From Chitinophagaceae bacterium UBA3961 (lineage in GTDB: Bacteria; Bacteroidota; Bacteroidia; Chitinophagales; Chitinophagaceae), in the NCBI GenBank assembly GCA_002385265.1, contig DGDD01000169.1, positions 1 to 23,434 of the forward strand: a stretch of DNA of 23,434 bases, given 5' to 3'. A program made the translations under genes and the position numbers. The notes below the pieces were generated by a model, which was not told the DNA's origin, ran no database searches, and saw only the letters and a list, made by a program, of their open reading frames with translations. Shown in pieces: positions 8,946 to 16,257 of the stretch. Within the stretch, counting starts at the first letter, position 1, and each line of letters opens with the position of its first letter.

Positions 8946-10082
8946 ATGAGAGTTCTATTTTCAACCTTGTTTTTGGCACTCGGATTCACTGCGTGGTCGC
9001 AGTCTTCATTTCAGATCAAGGGAACATTAAAATTATCTAAAGACACCGCAGCTAAAGTTTATTTGAATTATAGCTCGGCAGGTAAACGCGTGGAAGACAG
9101 TGCCGTGGTGAAAAATGGAACCTATCAGTTCAATGGTTCAGTCGAAGAGCCGATATTGGTGTGCTTGCGGGTGACTTATACGCCCGGGGCCGATGGCAAA
9201 ATGAAGGCGATCAGTTTCAAGAAAGACATGGCGGCTGTTTACATCGAAAACGCACCCATCAAAGTTGTAAGCACCGATTCATTTTCAAATATTTCAGTTA
9301 CAGGCTCTAAAAGCCATAAGGCTTACATGGCTTTGCAAGCGCAGTTAAAACCAATTACAAGTGCACAAGAAAGCTTGAGCAAGGCGTACAGCGATTTGTA
9401 TCAGAAGAAGGATGAGGCCGGAATGAAAGCCCTGGAAGCGCAATTCGATTCTTTGGACATTGAATCTAAAAAAGTATACAAATCTTATATCCAAGCCAAT
9501 CCTAAATCACCGGTAGCATTGTATGCAGTTCGTCAGTTTGCGGGTTGGGATATCAATTCCGATGAAGTAGATCCCGTTTTAGCATTACTCCCCGCTTCCG
9601 CCAAGGCAACGCCTTCCGGTAAGGAGCTGATGGAACGTGTTGAAATTGCTCGCAAAACAGGTGTTGGTAAAATGGCGATGGAATTCACTCAGAACGATAC
9701 TGCCGGCGTGCCGGTGAGTCTTTCCAGCTTTAAAGGAAAATATGTGTTGATCGATTTTTGGGCGAGCTGGTGCGGTCCCTGCCGTCAGGAAAACCCCAAC
9801 GTAGTTAAAGCCTACCAACGATTCAATGAAAAAGGTTTCACCATTTTGGGTGTGAGTTTAGATCAACCCAATGCAAAGGAAAAATGGTTGAAGGCTATTC
9901 ATGATGATCAGTTGTATTGGACACAAGTAAGCGATTTGAAATTCTGGCAAAATGCCGTAGCTGTTCAATATGGGATTCAAGCCATCCCACAGAACTTTCT
10001 GATTGACCCAACAGGTAAAATCGTTGCAAAGAATTTGAGAGGAGAGGCCTTGGTAGAGAAGTTGGAGGAACTGTTGAAATAA
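8946..10082 (+). CDS. Exported TlpA-like thiol-disulfide oxidoreductase with DUF4369-type N-terminal domain
   Basis: A 378-residue protein exported to the periplasm. Residues 1-19 are a signal peptide (MRVLFS, hydrophobic run, AWSQS). Residues ~20-110 resemble the DUF4369 beta domain (FQIKGTLKL, YLNYSS, GTYQFNGSV) found with thioredoxins in Bacteroidota. A helical linker with Gln/Lys/Asp follows (~120-220). The C-terminal TlpA/AhpC-TSA domain (~235-378) has the redox motif WASWCGPCRQ with Cys276 and Cys279, and a cis-Pro segment AIPQNFLIDPTGK. The frame is also open from TTG 8898, but ATG 8946 gives a clean signal peptide and lies just after the promoter. Likely role: reduction or exchange of periplasmic disulfides; substrate unknown. 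It stands alone on the plus strand between rny and zapA. Confidence 0.9.
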   Translation: MRVLFSTLFLALGFTAWSQSSFQIKGTLKLSKDTAAKVYLNYSSAGKRVEDSAVVKNGTYQFNGSVEEPILVCLRVTYTPGADGKMKAISFKKDMAAVYIENAPIKVVSTDSFSNISVTGSKSHKAYMALQAQLKPITSAQESLSKAYSDLYQKKDEAGMKALEAQFDSLDIESKKVYKSYIQANPKSPVALYAVRQFAGWDINSDEVDPVLALLPASAKATPSGKELMERVEIARKTGVGKMAMEFTQNDTAGVPVSLSSFKGKYVLIDFWASWCGPCRQENPNVVKAYQRFNEKGFTILGVSLDQPNAKEKWLKAIHDDQLYWTQVSDLKFWQNAVAVQYGIQAIPQNFLIDPTGKIVAKNLRGEALVEKLEELLK

Positions 10083-10119
10083 TGAGTTGATTGGTTAATT
10101 AGCAAATTCGTTCATTACG

Positions 10120-10160
10120 AAATTGGTGAATTGGGTAGGCCCGGTTCACCAATTTTTTTT
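10120..10160 (+). terminator. Intrinsic terminator of the thioredoxin-like gene
   Basis: AAATTGGTGAA (10120-10130) pairs perfectly with TTCACCAATTT (10145-10155), part of a run of eight T (10153-10160). It starts 38 bp after the stop codon. An outer imperfect repeat (10088-10102 against 10195-10209) surrounds it, and AACTAATTG occurs twice (10185-10193, 10201-10209). On the minus strand only a short T stretch follows, so termination of zapA is possible but weaker. Confidence 0.85.
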
Positions 10161-10202
10161 GTTAAATCGATGAACCATCAAATCAACTAATTGTCTAATT
10201 AA

Positions 10203-10493
10203 CTAATTGTTCTCCAATGCTTTATCGAGCTGAAGTTCCATTTTTCCCAATGTGTCTAAAATGGTATCAGAAACACCACCATCAGGTGAAGCTTGGTTTT
10301 GAGTAGCGTACCAAAGGATAACCATGGCGAGGTAGTCTTGCATGTCTTTCCCTGCAAACTGCGTTTTGAACTCAAGGATCTTATCGTTGATCATTTTAAG
10401 CGTTTTGCGTACCACTTCTTCGTCTTTAGTAGCCACTTTCACGCGGTAGGTACGATCGGCGATTAAAATATTTATTGTAATTAATTCCTCCAT
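10203..10493 (-). CDS. zapA: Cell division protein ZapA
   Basis: A small cytoplasmic protein that bundles and stabilises FtsZ filaments at midcell. The 96 residues begin with the ZapA fold's beta strands (LITINILIADRTYRVKVATKDEEVVRKTLKMIND in two segments), followed by a helix with YLAMVILWYATQ and a coiled-coil C-terminus (LGKMELQLDKALENN). The length and the start MEELITINI fit Bacteroidota ZapA. It lies on the same strand as pheT, the coiled-coil gene and rny, but plus-strand genes interrupt the run on both sides. A perfect 9-bp DnaA-box sequence lies 31 bp upstream of the start codon. Confidence 0.9.
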   Translation of the reverse strand: MEELITINILIADRTYRVKVATKDEEVVRKTLKMINDKILEFKTQFAGKDMQDYLAMVILWYATQNQASPDGGVSDTILDTLGKMELQLDKALENN

Positions 10494-10523
10494 TGTTGGT
10501 ATTTTAAAAAGCTTGTGTTAAAT

Positions 10524-10532
10524 TTATCCACA
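10524..10532 (+). promoter_or_regulatory. DnaA-box-like 9-mer upstream of zapA
   Basis: TTATCCACA is a perfect match to the strict E. coli DnaA-box consensus, in the zapA upstream region. Only one copy was seen here, and another perfect copy lies inside gatA (5304-5312), so function is uncertain. Confidence 0.4.
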
Positions 10533-10623
10533 ATTAATTAACAGTTCACGTAATAGGACGCTTATTAATCCGTTGGTTAGGTTCGTTACCTTATTAAAAC
10601 ACACACCAAAACCGAAGGATCAC

Positions 10624-10878
10624 ATGATTGCGAAAATTAAAACGCCCGTTTTCATTGACGCATTTACTTTAGAGTTGGAAGCCAGTTCCGAATCTAGTTT
10701 ATGCGCAGTATTGCGAGACGACAAAGGTTGCGAATGTAGCAGAATGGAAACCTTGATCAATCAGGGTGAAAAGACACTTACATGGAGAGGATTGAACGAT
10801 CTTCCCTATGGTGTTTACACGCTGGAATTGTCACAAGGTGCAGATGAAGCGAAAATGAGATTGGTGAAGCGGATCTAG
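10624..10878 (+). CDS. Small protein resembling a stand-alone type IX secretion (T9SS) sorting domain
   Basis: An 84-residue ORF with ATG at 10624 preceded by AAGGA at 10615-10619; the frame is also open from TTG 10573, which I do not favour. The second half looks like a type A T9SS C-terminal domain: beta strands, a DDKGCE turn in the place of the usual D-x-x-G-K, then GEKTLTWRGLNDLPYGVYTLELSQG and a Lys/Arg-rich end (MRLVKRI), matching the pattern L-x-x-L-P-x-G-x-Y-x-L. Unlike real T9SS cargo it has no signal peptide and no cargo domain, so it may be cytoplasmic or a leftover fragment. Three Cys are present (27, 36, 38). It lies between zapA (divergent) and the coiled-coil gene (convergent, stop codons one base apart). 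Function unknown. Confidence 0.65.
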   Translation: MIAKIKTPVFIDAFTLELEASSESSLCAVLRDDKGCECSRMETLINQGEKTLTWRGLNDLPYGVYTLELSQGADEAKMRLVKRI

Positions 10879-10879
10879 T

Positions 10880-11158
10880 TTATTCGGCCAGCATGGTAAT
10901 GCACCGGTCGATTTGCTTGATGTAATGATTCATTTTCCGTTCCATTTCTTTCTTCTCTTCCTCGTTCAACGCTCCAGACGCCAGGCTCAATGCCGACACT
11001 TTTTGTTGCAAGGCTTCATTGTATTGAAGGCCTTCAGAAATTTGCTGTTTTAACTCCCGAATTTCCTCGTTCTTTTTTTCCAAATCTTTTTGGAGCAGCG
11101 CGTTCTTTTTAATTAACTGCTGCATTTTCTCCTGTATTCTCTTTAATTGCTGCTCCAT
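10880..11158 (-). CDS. Small coiled-coil protein downstream of pheT
   Basis: A 92-residue protein. Residues ~1-58 are a continuous heptad-rich coiled coil (Leu/Ile with Gln, Lys, Glu), followed by a short Ala/Ser/Gly break (ASGAL) and a second helix with NHYIKQIDRCITMLAE. No signal peptide or membrane segment. The start lies 7 bp after the pheT stop, so it is surely co-transcribed with pheT. zapA follows on the same strand about 390 bp on, beyond a small plus-strand ORF. Size, coiled coil and zapA proximity suggest a ZapB-like division or scaffold role, but this is context-based inference; no family-specific motif is visible. Confidence 0.8.
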   Translation of the reverse strand: MEQQLKRIQEKMQQLIKKNALLQKDLEKKNEEIRELKQQISEGLQYNEALQQKVSALSLASGALNEEEKKEMERKMNHYIKQIDRCITMLAE

Positions 11159-11165
11159 GATCGGT

Positions 11166-13595
11166 TTATTTTCTGATTTCTGCTTGAACGTCTTTTTCGA
11201 GCGCGCCCATGAGACTGCTCATCATTGCGTCAATTTCTTTATCGGTCAAGGTTTTCTCAGGATCAAGGAAGGTGAAATTGATGGCCATTGATTTTTTATC
11301 GGCTCCCAATTTTTCGCTTTCAAAAATATCGAAGAGTTTCACTTCTTGTAATTTATCGAGACGAAGTTTTTTCACCGAGTTTTCCACGTCGGAGAAAGGA
11401 AGAGATTTGTTTACAACCAAGGCCAAATCGCGGTAAACCGGCAACTGCTTTGGTAACTCTTTGAATTTGAGTTGAATTTTTTGAACGGCATCGAGAATGG
11501 CTTCCCAGTCGAGGTCGATAAAGTACACAGCCTGTTTGATATCGAATCGTTTTAATTCGGCAGCGCTTACACCTCCAATGGTTCCGTAAACTTTTTTGCC
11601 TTGCGTTAATTGAAGCCCCAACTGCAATTTCGAATTGTTATAAGCTTGCCAATTGCAATTGCGAATGCCCAATAACTGAAACAAGCTCTGAACCACTCCT
11701 TTTACATAGTAGATATCGGCTTCCTGAGCTTGCTTTTTATTCCAAGATGATTCAACAATTTTACCGCTGATGAACAAACAGCAATGATCGTTCTCGTAAT
11801 AGTTGCCGGAGGCTGATTTGCCGTATGTTTTGCCGAATTCGAAAAAGCGGATGTTTAAGTTTTTGCGGTTCAAATTATATGCTACCGACTCCAATCCTGT
11901 TTCCAGCATGGAGGGGCGCATGATATTGTGATCTGCACTTAAGTTGTTAAGCAAACGTACCGCATTGGTAAGATCGCCTTCTTCAAAATAAGCAGCATTG
12001 GTAATGGAATTTGTGAAAATTTCATTGAAGCCCTGACCTGCCAAGTAGTTCGATACTTTTTCTTTCCAAGTATGCTTGTAGCCTAGTTTTTCAATGGCGG
12101 GAGAAATGGCAATAGTGGTGGGGATTTCGATATTGTCCAATCCATCTATTCGCATGATCTCTTCCACTACATCTGCCGGCAAGCTTACATCCGGTTTGCT
12201 ATAAGGAACTTCCAATAAAATATCGTCGAGTCCTTCGCGCATAATGGTAAAGCCCAAGCTTTGCAAAATGCGTTTTACCGCATCGGCATGGTAATTCTTT
12301 CCACTCAATTTCTTCAAGAAATGAAATTTGAGGGTTACTTGTGTTTTTGGACTTTGTTGCGGATAAACGTCCACCCAATCACCTTCGCATTCTCCACCGG
12401 CTAGTTCAATGATGAGCGCTGCGGCTCTTTTCAGCACGTTAAGGGTTTGGCTGATATCTGTATTTTTTTCAAATCGCGTTGCGGCATCGGTTCTAAGACC
12501 ATGGCGGAACGATGTTTTGCGAATATCGATGGGATTGAACCAAGCACTTTCCAAAAAGATAGTTGTAGTGGTTGCACTTACACCACTGTGTTGGCCACCA
12601 AATACACCGCCAATACACATCGGTTCACCATTACCGTTACAAATCATGAGATCGTCCTGATGCAGTTTTCTTTCTTTACCATCGAGGGTAACAAAAGGCG
12701 TTTCTGCAGGAAGATTTTTCACCACTACTTTGTTTCCTGTGATGGCTGTTGCTTCAAAAGCATGAAGTGGTTGACCGGTTTCATGTAAAATGAAATTGGT
12801 AATGTCTACAATATTATTAATAGGGCGTTGACCGATGGCTTTCAAACGTTGCTGCAACCATAGCGGACTTTCTCCCACTTTTACATTTTTGATGGTAATG
12901 CCCGAATAGCGCTGACAAGCATTGGTGTTTTCAATACTCACTTGAATAGGGGCTGCTCCCGCACTTGTTTTTACATTGAAAGAGGGGAGTGTTACTTTCA
13001 AGTCTTTTTTATCGTGATGACTTAAGTAAGCACATACGTCTCTTGCAACACCCCAATGGCTCATTGCGTCCATTCGGTTGGGGGTAAGGCCTATTTCGTA
13101 GATAAAGTCGTTGTGAAGTTTGAAATAAGTAGCGGCGGGCGTTCCAACCGGTGTATCGGCGGGAAGAATCATGATACCGGAGTGGTCTTCGCTCAAGCCA
13201 ATTTCATCTTGAGCACAGATCATTCCCATGCTTTCAGAACCTCTGATCTTGGCGAGTTTCATTGTAATGGGTTCGCCATTGAAGGGGTAAATGGTGGTTC
13301 CAACTGGAGCTACCACTACTTTTTGGCCTGCAGCTACGTTGGGGGCTCCACAAACAATGTTCAAGGGAGTTTCAGCACCAATGTTTACAGTTGTAAGGGA
13401 TAACTTATCGGCATTGGGATGTTTTTCACAAGTCAATACTTCTCCAATCACCAAGCCTTTCATACCTCCTTTCACTTCCTCGTAAGGAACAAGGCTTTCT
13501 ACTTCCAATCCAATTGAAGTCAGGATCTTGCTTAAACGCTCGGGGTCTGGTTGAACCGGTAAATATTCACAAAGCCATTGATAACTAATAGTCAT
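11166..13595 (-). CDS. pheT: Phenylalanine-tRNA ligase beta subunit
   Basis: The beta subunit of the (alpha-beta)2 enzyme that charges tRNA-Phe. The 809 residues match the bacterial length. Order of domains: start MTISYQWLCEYLP; tRNA-binding (EMAP/OB) domain at about 40-155 with GLVIGEVLTCEKHPNADKL (read with VNIG, CGAPN); B3/B4 domain at about 210-395 (GQRPINNIVDITNFI, HAFEA, GGVFGG, TDAATRFEK); B5 domain at about 405-480 with the PDV motif; catalytic-like core (NSITNAAYF, RPSMLETGLES, FEFGKTY); and a C-terminal FDX-ACB anticodon-binding domain (LPKQLPVYRDLALVV to the end). pheS is not nearby. The upstream region has an exact -7 element and a palindrome; the coiled-coil gene follows after 7 bp. 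Confidence 0.97.
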   Translation of the reverse strand: MTISYQWLCEYLPVQPDPERLSKILTSIGLEVESLVPYEEVKGGMKGLVIGEVLTCEKHPNADKLSLTTVNIGAETPLNIVCGAPNVAAGQKVVVAPVGTTIYPFNGEPITMKLAKIRGSESMGMICAQDEIGLSEDHSGIMILPADTPVGTPAATYFKLHNDFIYEIGLTPNRMDAMSHWGVARDVCAYLSHHDKKDLKVTLPSFNVKTSAGAAPIQVSIENTNACQRYSGITIKNVKVGESPLWLQQRLKAIGQRPINNIVDITNFILHETGQPLHAFEATAITGNKVVVKNLPAETPFVTLDGKERKLHQDDLMICNGNGEPMCIGGVFGGQHSGVSATTTTIFLESAWFNPIDIRKTSFRHGLRTDAATRFEKNTDISQTLNVLKRAAALIIELAGGECEGDWVDVYPQQSPKTQVTLKFHFLKKLSGKNYHADAVKRILQSLGFTIMREGLDDILLEVPYSKPDVSLPADVVEEIMRIDGLDNIEIPTTIAISPAIEKLGYKHTWKEKVSNYLAGQGFNEIFTNSITNAAYFEEGDLTNAVRLLNNLSADHNIMRPSMLETGLESVAYNLNRKNLNIRFFEFGKTYGKSASGNYYENDHCCLFISGKIVESSWNKKQAQEADIYYVKGVVQSLFQLLGIRNCNWQAYNNSKLQLGLQLTQGKKVYGTIGGVSAAELKRFDIKQAVYFIDLDWEAILDAVQKIQLKFKELPKQLPVYRDLALVVNKSLPFSDVENSVKKLRLDKLQEVKLFDIFESEKLGADKKSMAINFTFLDPEKTLTDKEIDAMMSSLMGALEKDVQAEIRK

Positions 13596-13631
13596 AAAAA
13601 TTCGCTGCTTAAATCTTCAAAATAAGGGTGG

Positions 13632-13639
13632 CAAAGATA
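13632..13639 (-). promoter_or_regulatory. Putative pheT promoter, -7 element
   Basis: On the minus strand this reads TATCTTTG, an exact TAnnTTTG match, followed by CCACCC. It is 36 bases before the pheT ATG, giving a leader of about 30 bases. No TTTG at the right spacing; an inverted repeat occupies that place. Confidence 0.6.
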
Positions 13640-13643
13640 CTGT

Positions 13644-13667
13644 TTTAGCCGCTAATATGGGGCTAAA
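13644..13667. repeat. Inverted repeat between the VOC gene stop and the pheT promoter
   Basis: TTTAGCC (13644-13650) and GGCTAAA (13661-13667) are perfect arms around ten bases. It starts two bases after the VOC stop codon and covers the -12 to -35 region of the pheT promoter. No T-tract follows on the minus strand, so it is either a weak terminator for the VOC gene or an operator for pheT. Confidence 0.5.
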
Positions 13668-13669
13668 CC

Positions 13670-14110
13670 TTATTTGACGTCGTTTACTTCAATCCAATAG
13701 CCATCGGGGTCTTGAAACCAGATTTGGTGCACTCCGTCGACCCGAGTAGTAATGGCTTGTTTCTTTCCGCTTACGTCTTCGTAGCTCATTTTATTGGCTT
13801 CCAGTTTCTTTACAAAATCGGTTACGTTTTCTACTGAAAAGCAGATATGATTGTTTTTGAAGTACTCTTTTCTTTCTGGGGCACCTTCAATGATGTGCAT
13901 GGAAGCGCCTCCTCCAATATTCAGCCAAAGGTGTTTTCCATCGTGAAAGGGTTCGGGGATAGAATCGAGTCCTAGAATCTGCGTATAAAAATGACCACTC
14001 TTAGAGAGGTTTTGAACGAAAATAGCGAGGTGGTTGATTTTTGCTTTCGTTTGTGCTTTGGTTTGAATGGTAACAAACAATAGCAGGCTTGCGATCAGTA
14101 AATACTTCAT
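13670..14110 (-). CDS. Exported VOC (glyoxalase/bleomycin-resistance/dioxygenase) fold protein
   Basis: A 146-residue protein with a signal peptide (MKYLLIASLLLFVTIQTKAQ, cleavage near Ala19), followed by one VOC domain of two beta-alpha-beta-beta-beta modules. Visible motifs are INHLAIFVQNLSKSGHFYTQILGL at 25-48 (two parts), the strand HLWLNIGGGASMHIIEG, NHICFSVENVTDFVKKLEA at the start of the second module, and QIWFQDPDGYWIEVND near the end. Candidate metal ligands are His27, a second-module His (NHICF) and the Glu of WIEV. Export is unusual for glyoxalase I-like enzymes, so the substrate is unknown. It lies upstream of pheT on the same strand, and its own upstream region has a possible -7 element only four bases from the ATG. 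Confidence 0.85.
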   Translation of the reverse strand: MKYLLIASLLLFVTIQTKAQTKAKINHLAIFVQNLSKSGHFYTQILGLDSIPEPFHDGKHLWLNIGGGASMHIIEGAPERKEYFKNNHICFSVENVTDFVKKLEANKMSYEDVSGKKQAITTRVDGVHQIWFQDPDGYWIEVNDVK

Positions 14111-14308
14111 GGTTCTAAGGTAGGAATTAATAGCTACAGGAATAGGGTACCAATGAATTTGGTTGCTTCATTTCTTGGCAAAATGAGGCGTACAGGCATT
14201 TGTAGGAAAGAAGGGTACGTGCCAAATATTTTTTTAATAAAAATGAAGACTTTTTCTGTGCGTATTTTTTAAAGAAGGGCGTAAATTGTGGACAATTGCA
14301 CTGTTTTC

Positions 14309-14317
14309 TGTGGATAA
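14309..14317 (-). promoter_or_regulatory. Perfect DnaA box upstream of dnaB
   Basis: Reads TTATCCACA on the minus strand. A second box with one mismatch (TTGTCCACA) lies at 14287-14295 in the same orientation, 13 bases away. Confidence 0.55.
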
Positions 14318-14355
14318 GCCGGTATTTCTGTTTATAAACCGGGTGCAATTGTTGA

Positions 14356-14385
14356 TTGAATGTGATTGTGATGGGGATAGTTTTG
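14356..14385 (+). promoter_or_regulatory. Putative dnaB promoter
   Basis: TTG (14356-14358), a 19-base spacer and TAGTTTTG (14378-14385), an exact match to TAnnTTTG, form one of the best promoters in the window. Transcription would start near 14391, leaving a dnaB leader of about 130 bases. The DnaA boxes lie just upstream. Confidence 0.65.
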
Positions 14386-14522
14386 GGTGTTTAAAAGTAG
14401 GAAACGGACAAGAAAAACAAGAGATTAAATTCGCTGTCCGACCGTAACAAAGGCCTAATGTCCAATAGCCACATTGAGAAGAATAGCAGTTGATTTTTGA
14501 GGATTTTAATTTCTAACTAATT

Positions 14523-16100
14523 ATGGATTTAACGAATTTAAATAAAGATCGGGCCAAGGCCCGGAGGGGAAAGCCTTCTGTAGACCTTAGCTCAATGGTG
14601 TACGGAAAAGTACCTCCACAAGCGAAAGATTTAGAAGATGCTGTTCTGGGTGCCATCATGCTTGAAAAGAGTGCATTCGATACAGTGATCGAGATCTTGA
14701 AGCCCGAATGTTTTTATGTAGATGCGCACCAGCGAATTTTCCGTGCCATGCAAAGTTTGCAACAAAAGAATCAGCCCATTGATATTTTGACTGTTGTGGA
14801 AGAACTTCGCATGCGCGAAGAATTGGAAGTGGTTGGCGGTCCTTACTATGTTACCAAACTTACCAATTCAGTGGTTAGTGCGGCCAATATTGAAACGCAC
14901 GCTCGTATCATTCTTCAAAAATTTATTCAACGTGAATTGATTCGCATCAGCGGTGAAATTATTTCTGATTCATATGAAGACAGTACCGATGTATTCGACT
15001 TGCTCGATGATGCGGAGAGTAAACTGTTTGAGATCACAAACAATCACCTGCGTAAAAACTTCGATAGCATTGATTCTGTATTGGTGAAAACTGTACAGCG
15101 TATTGAAGATATGCGTAATCGTGAGGAAGATATTACCGGTGTTCCAAGTGGATTTAGTTCTTTGGATCATTTAACCTACGGATGGCAAAATACCGACTTG
15201 ATTATCTTGGCTGCTCGTCCTTCAGTGGGTAAAACAGCTTTTGCCTTGAACCTTGCACGCAATGCATGTTTGCATCCTACCAAACCAACCGGTGTTGCTT
15301 TCTTCAGTTTAGAGATGAGTTCTGCGCAGCTGGTACAACGTATTTTGAGTGCTGAAAGTGAGATTTGGTTAGAGAAAATTGCTCGTGGTAAATTGGAAGA
15401 CCACGAAATGAAACAACTCTATGCAAAGGGTATTTCAAAGTTGGCGAAAGCACCGATGTATATTGATGATACGGCAGCGTTGAACATTTTCGAATTGCGT
15501 GCGAAATGTCGCCGCTTGAAGAATAAACACAATATTGGAATTATCATCATCGACTATTTGCAGTTGATGACCGGTGGTGGAGAAAAGAATACCAACCGCG
15601 AACAAGAGATCAGTAAAATTTCTCGCGATTTAAAAGGATTGGCGAAGGAGTTGAATGTTCCGGTTATTGCGCTTTCACAGTTGAGTCGTGCGGTTGAATC
15701 GCGTAAAGAAGGGGATAAGATTCCTCAATTGAGTGACCTTCGTGAATCGGGAGCCATTGAACAAGATGCCGACATGGTAATGTTCTTGTACCGTCCGGAA
15801 TACTATGGTATTACTGCAAATGAGAATGGTGAAAGCAATAAAGGAGAAACGCACGTAAAGATTGCAAAACACCGTAACGGTTCTTTGGATACTGTGAAGC
15901 TGAGAGCCTTGTTGCATATTCAGAAATTTGTGGAGTTTGGGGAAGATGATTTTGGTGGTATTGGTGGAAGCAATTGGAAGCCTATTCAACCTGATAGAGG
16001 TGGTGCCGGTGGCGATGATCCGGGAGCGCGTTTGTACATTCAAGCGGGAAGTAAGATGAATGATTTGCCGATGGATGATATGGAGGATACTCCATTTTAA
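14523..16100 (+). CDS. dnaB: Replicative DNA helicase DnaB
   Basis: The hexameric helicase that unwinds DNA at the replication fork and recruits primase. The 525 residues contain an N-terminal DnaB domain at about 30-135 (PPQAKDLEDAVLGAIMLEKSAF in two parts), a linker, and the RecA-like C-terminal domain from about 200. Motifs: GVPSGFSSLDHLTYGW, Walker A ARPSVGKT (231-238), FFSLEMSSAQL, Walker B IIIIDYLQLM, ALSQLSRAVESR and SDLRESGAIEQDADMVMFLYRPEYY, then a KHRNGSLDTVKL strand. The tail is Gly-rich and disordered, as is common in Bacteroidota DnaB. No intein is present. ATG at 14523 is the first in frame after the leader. rsmE follows 191 bp downstream beyond a strong hairpin. Confidence 0.97.
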   Translation: MDLTNLNKDRAKARRGKPSVDLSSMVYGKVPPQAKDLEDAVLGAIMLEKSAFDTVIEILKPECFYVDAHQRIFRAMQSLQQKNQPIDILTVVEELRMREELEVVGGPYYVTKLTNSVVSAANIETHARIILQKFIQRELIRISGEIISDSYEDSTDVFDLLDDAESKLFEITNNHLRKNFDSIDSVLVKTVQRIEDMRNREEDITGVPSGFSSLDHLTYGWQNTDLIILAARPSVGKTAFALNLARNACLHPTKPTGVAFFSLEMSSAQLVQRILSAESEIWLEKIARGKLEDHEMKQLYAKGISKLAKAPMYIDDTAALNIFELRAKCRRLKNKHNIGIIIIDYLQLMTGGGEKNTNREQEISKISRDLKGLAKELNVPVIALSQLSRAVESRKEGDKIPQLSDLRESGAIEQDADMVMFLYRPEYYGITANENGESNKGETHVKIAKHRNGSLDTVKLRALLHIQKFVEFGEDDFGGIGGSNWKPIQPDRGGAGGDDPGARLYIQAGSKMNDLPMDDMEDTPF

Positions 16101-16116
16101 TTAAGAATTAAATGAT

Positions 16117-16142
16117 TAATAATTAATAATGAAACAGCCGGG
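16117..16142 (+). repeat. Short dispersed intergenic repeat, copy 1
   Basis: TAATAATTAATAATG followed by AAACAGCCGGG. The same 26 bases occur once more at 18559-18584 with a single A/G difference. It lies 16 bp after the dnaB stop; copy 2 lies 11 bp after the barrel-protein stop. The two copies have the same orientation relative to the upstream gene. A purine-rich tract (16141-16193) follows this copy. Confidence 0.7.
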
Positions 16143-16257
16143 AGCAGGAACGAGGAAGCGAGGAGCGAGGATAGAGGAAACGGGAAGGGAGGGATACTGA
16201 TGCATAGGCAGCGTTGCGGTGAAAAAAATAGTATTTAAAAGCTATTGAATTATATTG

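Larger units (their letters stand above)
14111..14522. other. 412-bp intergenic region with DnaA boxes, AT-rich tract and nested inverted repeat (possible origin or dnaB control region)
   Basis: No gene is supported; a 73-codon minus-strand frame has no recognisable features. From left to right: an AT-rich stretch at about 14223-14274; a near-DnaA box TGTGGACAA (14287-14295, one mismatch); a perfect reverse DnaA box TGTGGATAA (14309-14317); a perfect 10-bp inverted repeat (14292-14301 with 14343-14352) enclosing a 5-bp one (CCGGT 14319-14323 with ACCGG 14338-14342); a promoter (14356-14385); and a dnaB leader of about 130 bases with CGGACA (14405-14410) and TGTCCG (14435-14440). Genes to the left are mostly on the minus strand and the next two to the right are on the plus strand. 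Confidence 0.55.

Noticed and set aside
10573..10623. Upstream TTG start for the small sorting-domain-like protein
   Set aside because: The added residues are unlike the domain, and ATG 10624 has an AAGGA just before it.
14127..14348. 73-codon minus-strand frame upstream of dnaB
   Set aside because: No RBS, no family features, and it runs across the inverted repeat and DnaA boxes. It is more likely chance in a non-coding region.
15675..16043. Antisense frame of 122 codons inside dnaB (and similar ones in purA, pheT, pyrD and rny)
   Set aside because: Shadows of strongly conserved genes on the other strand, with no independent signals.
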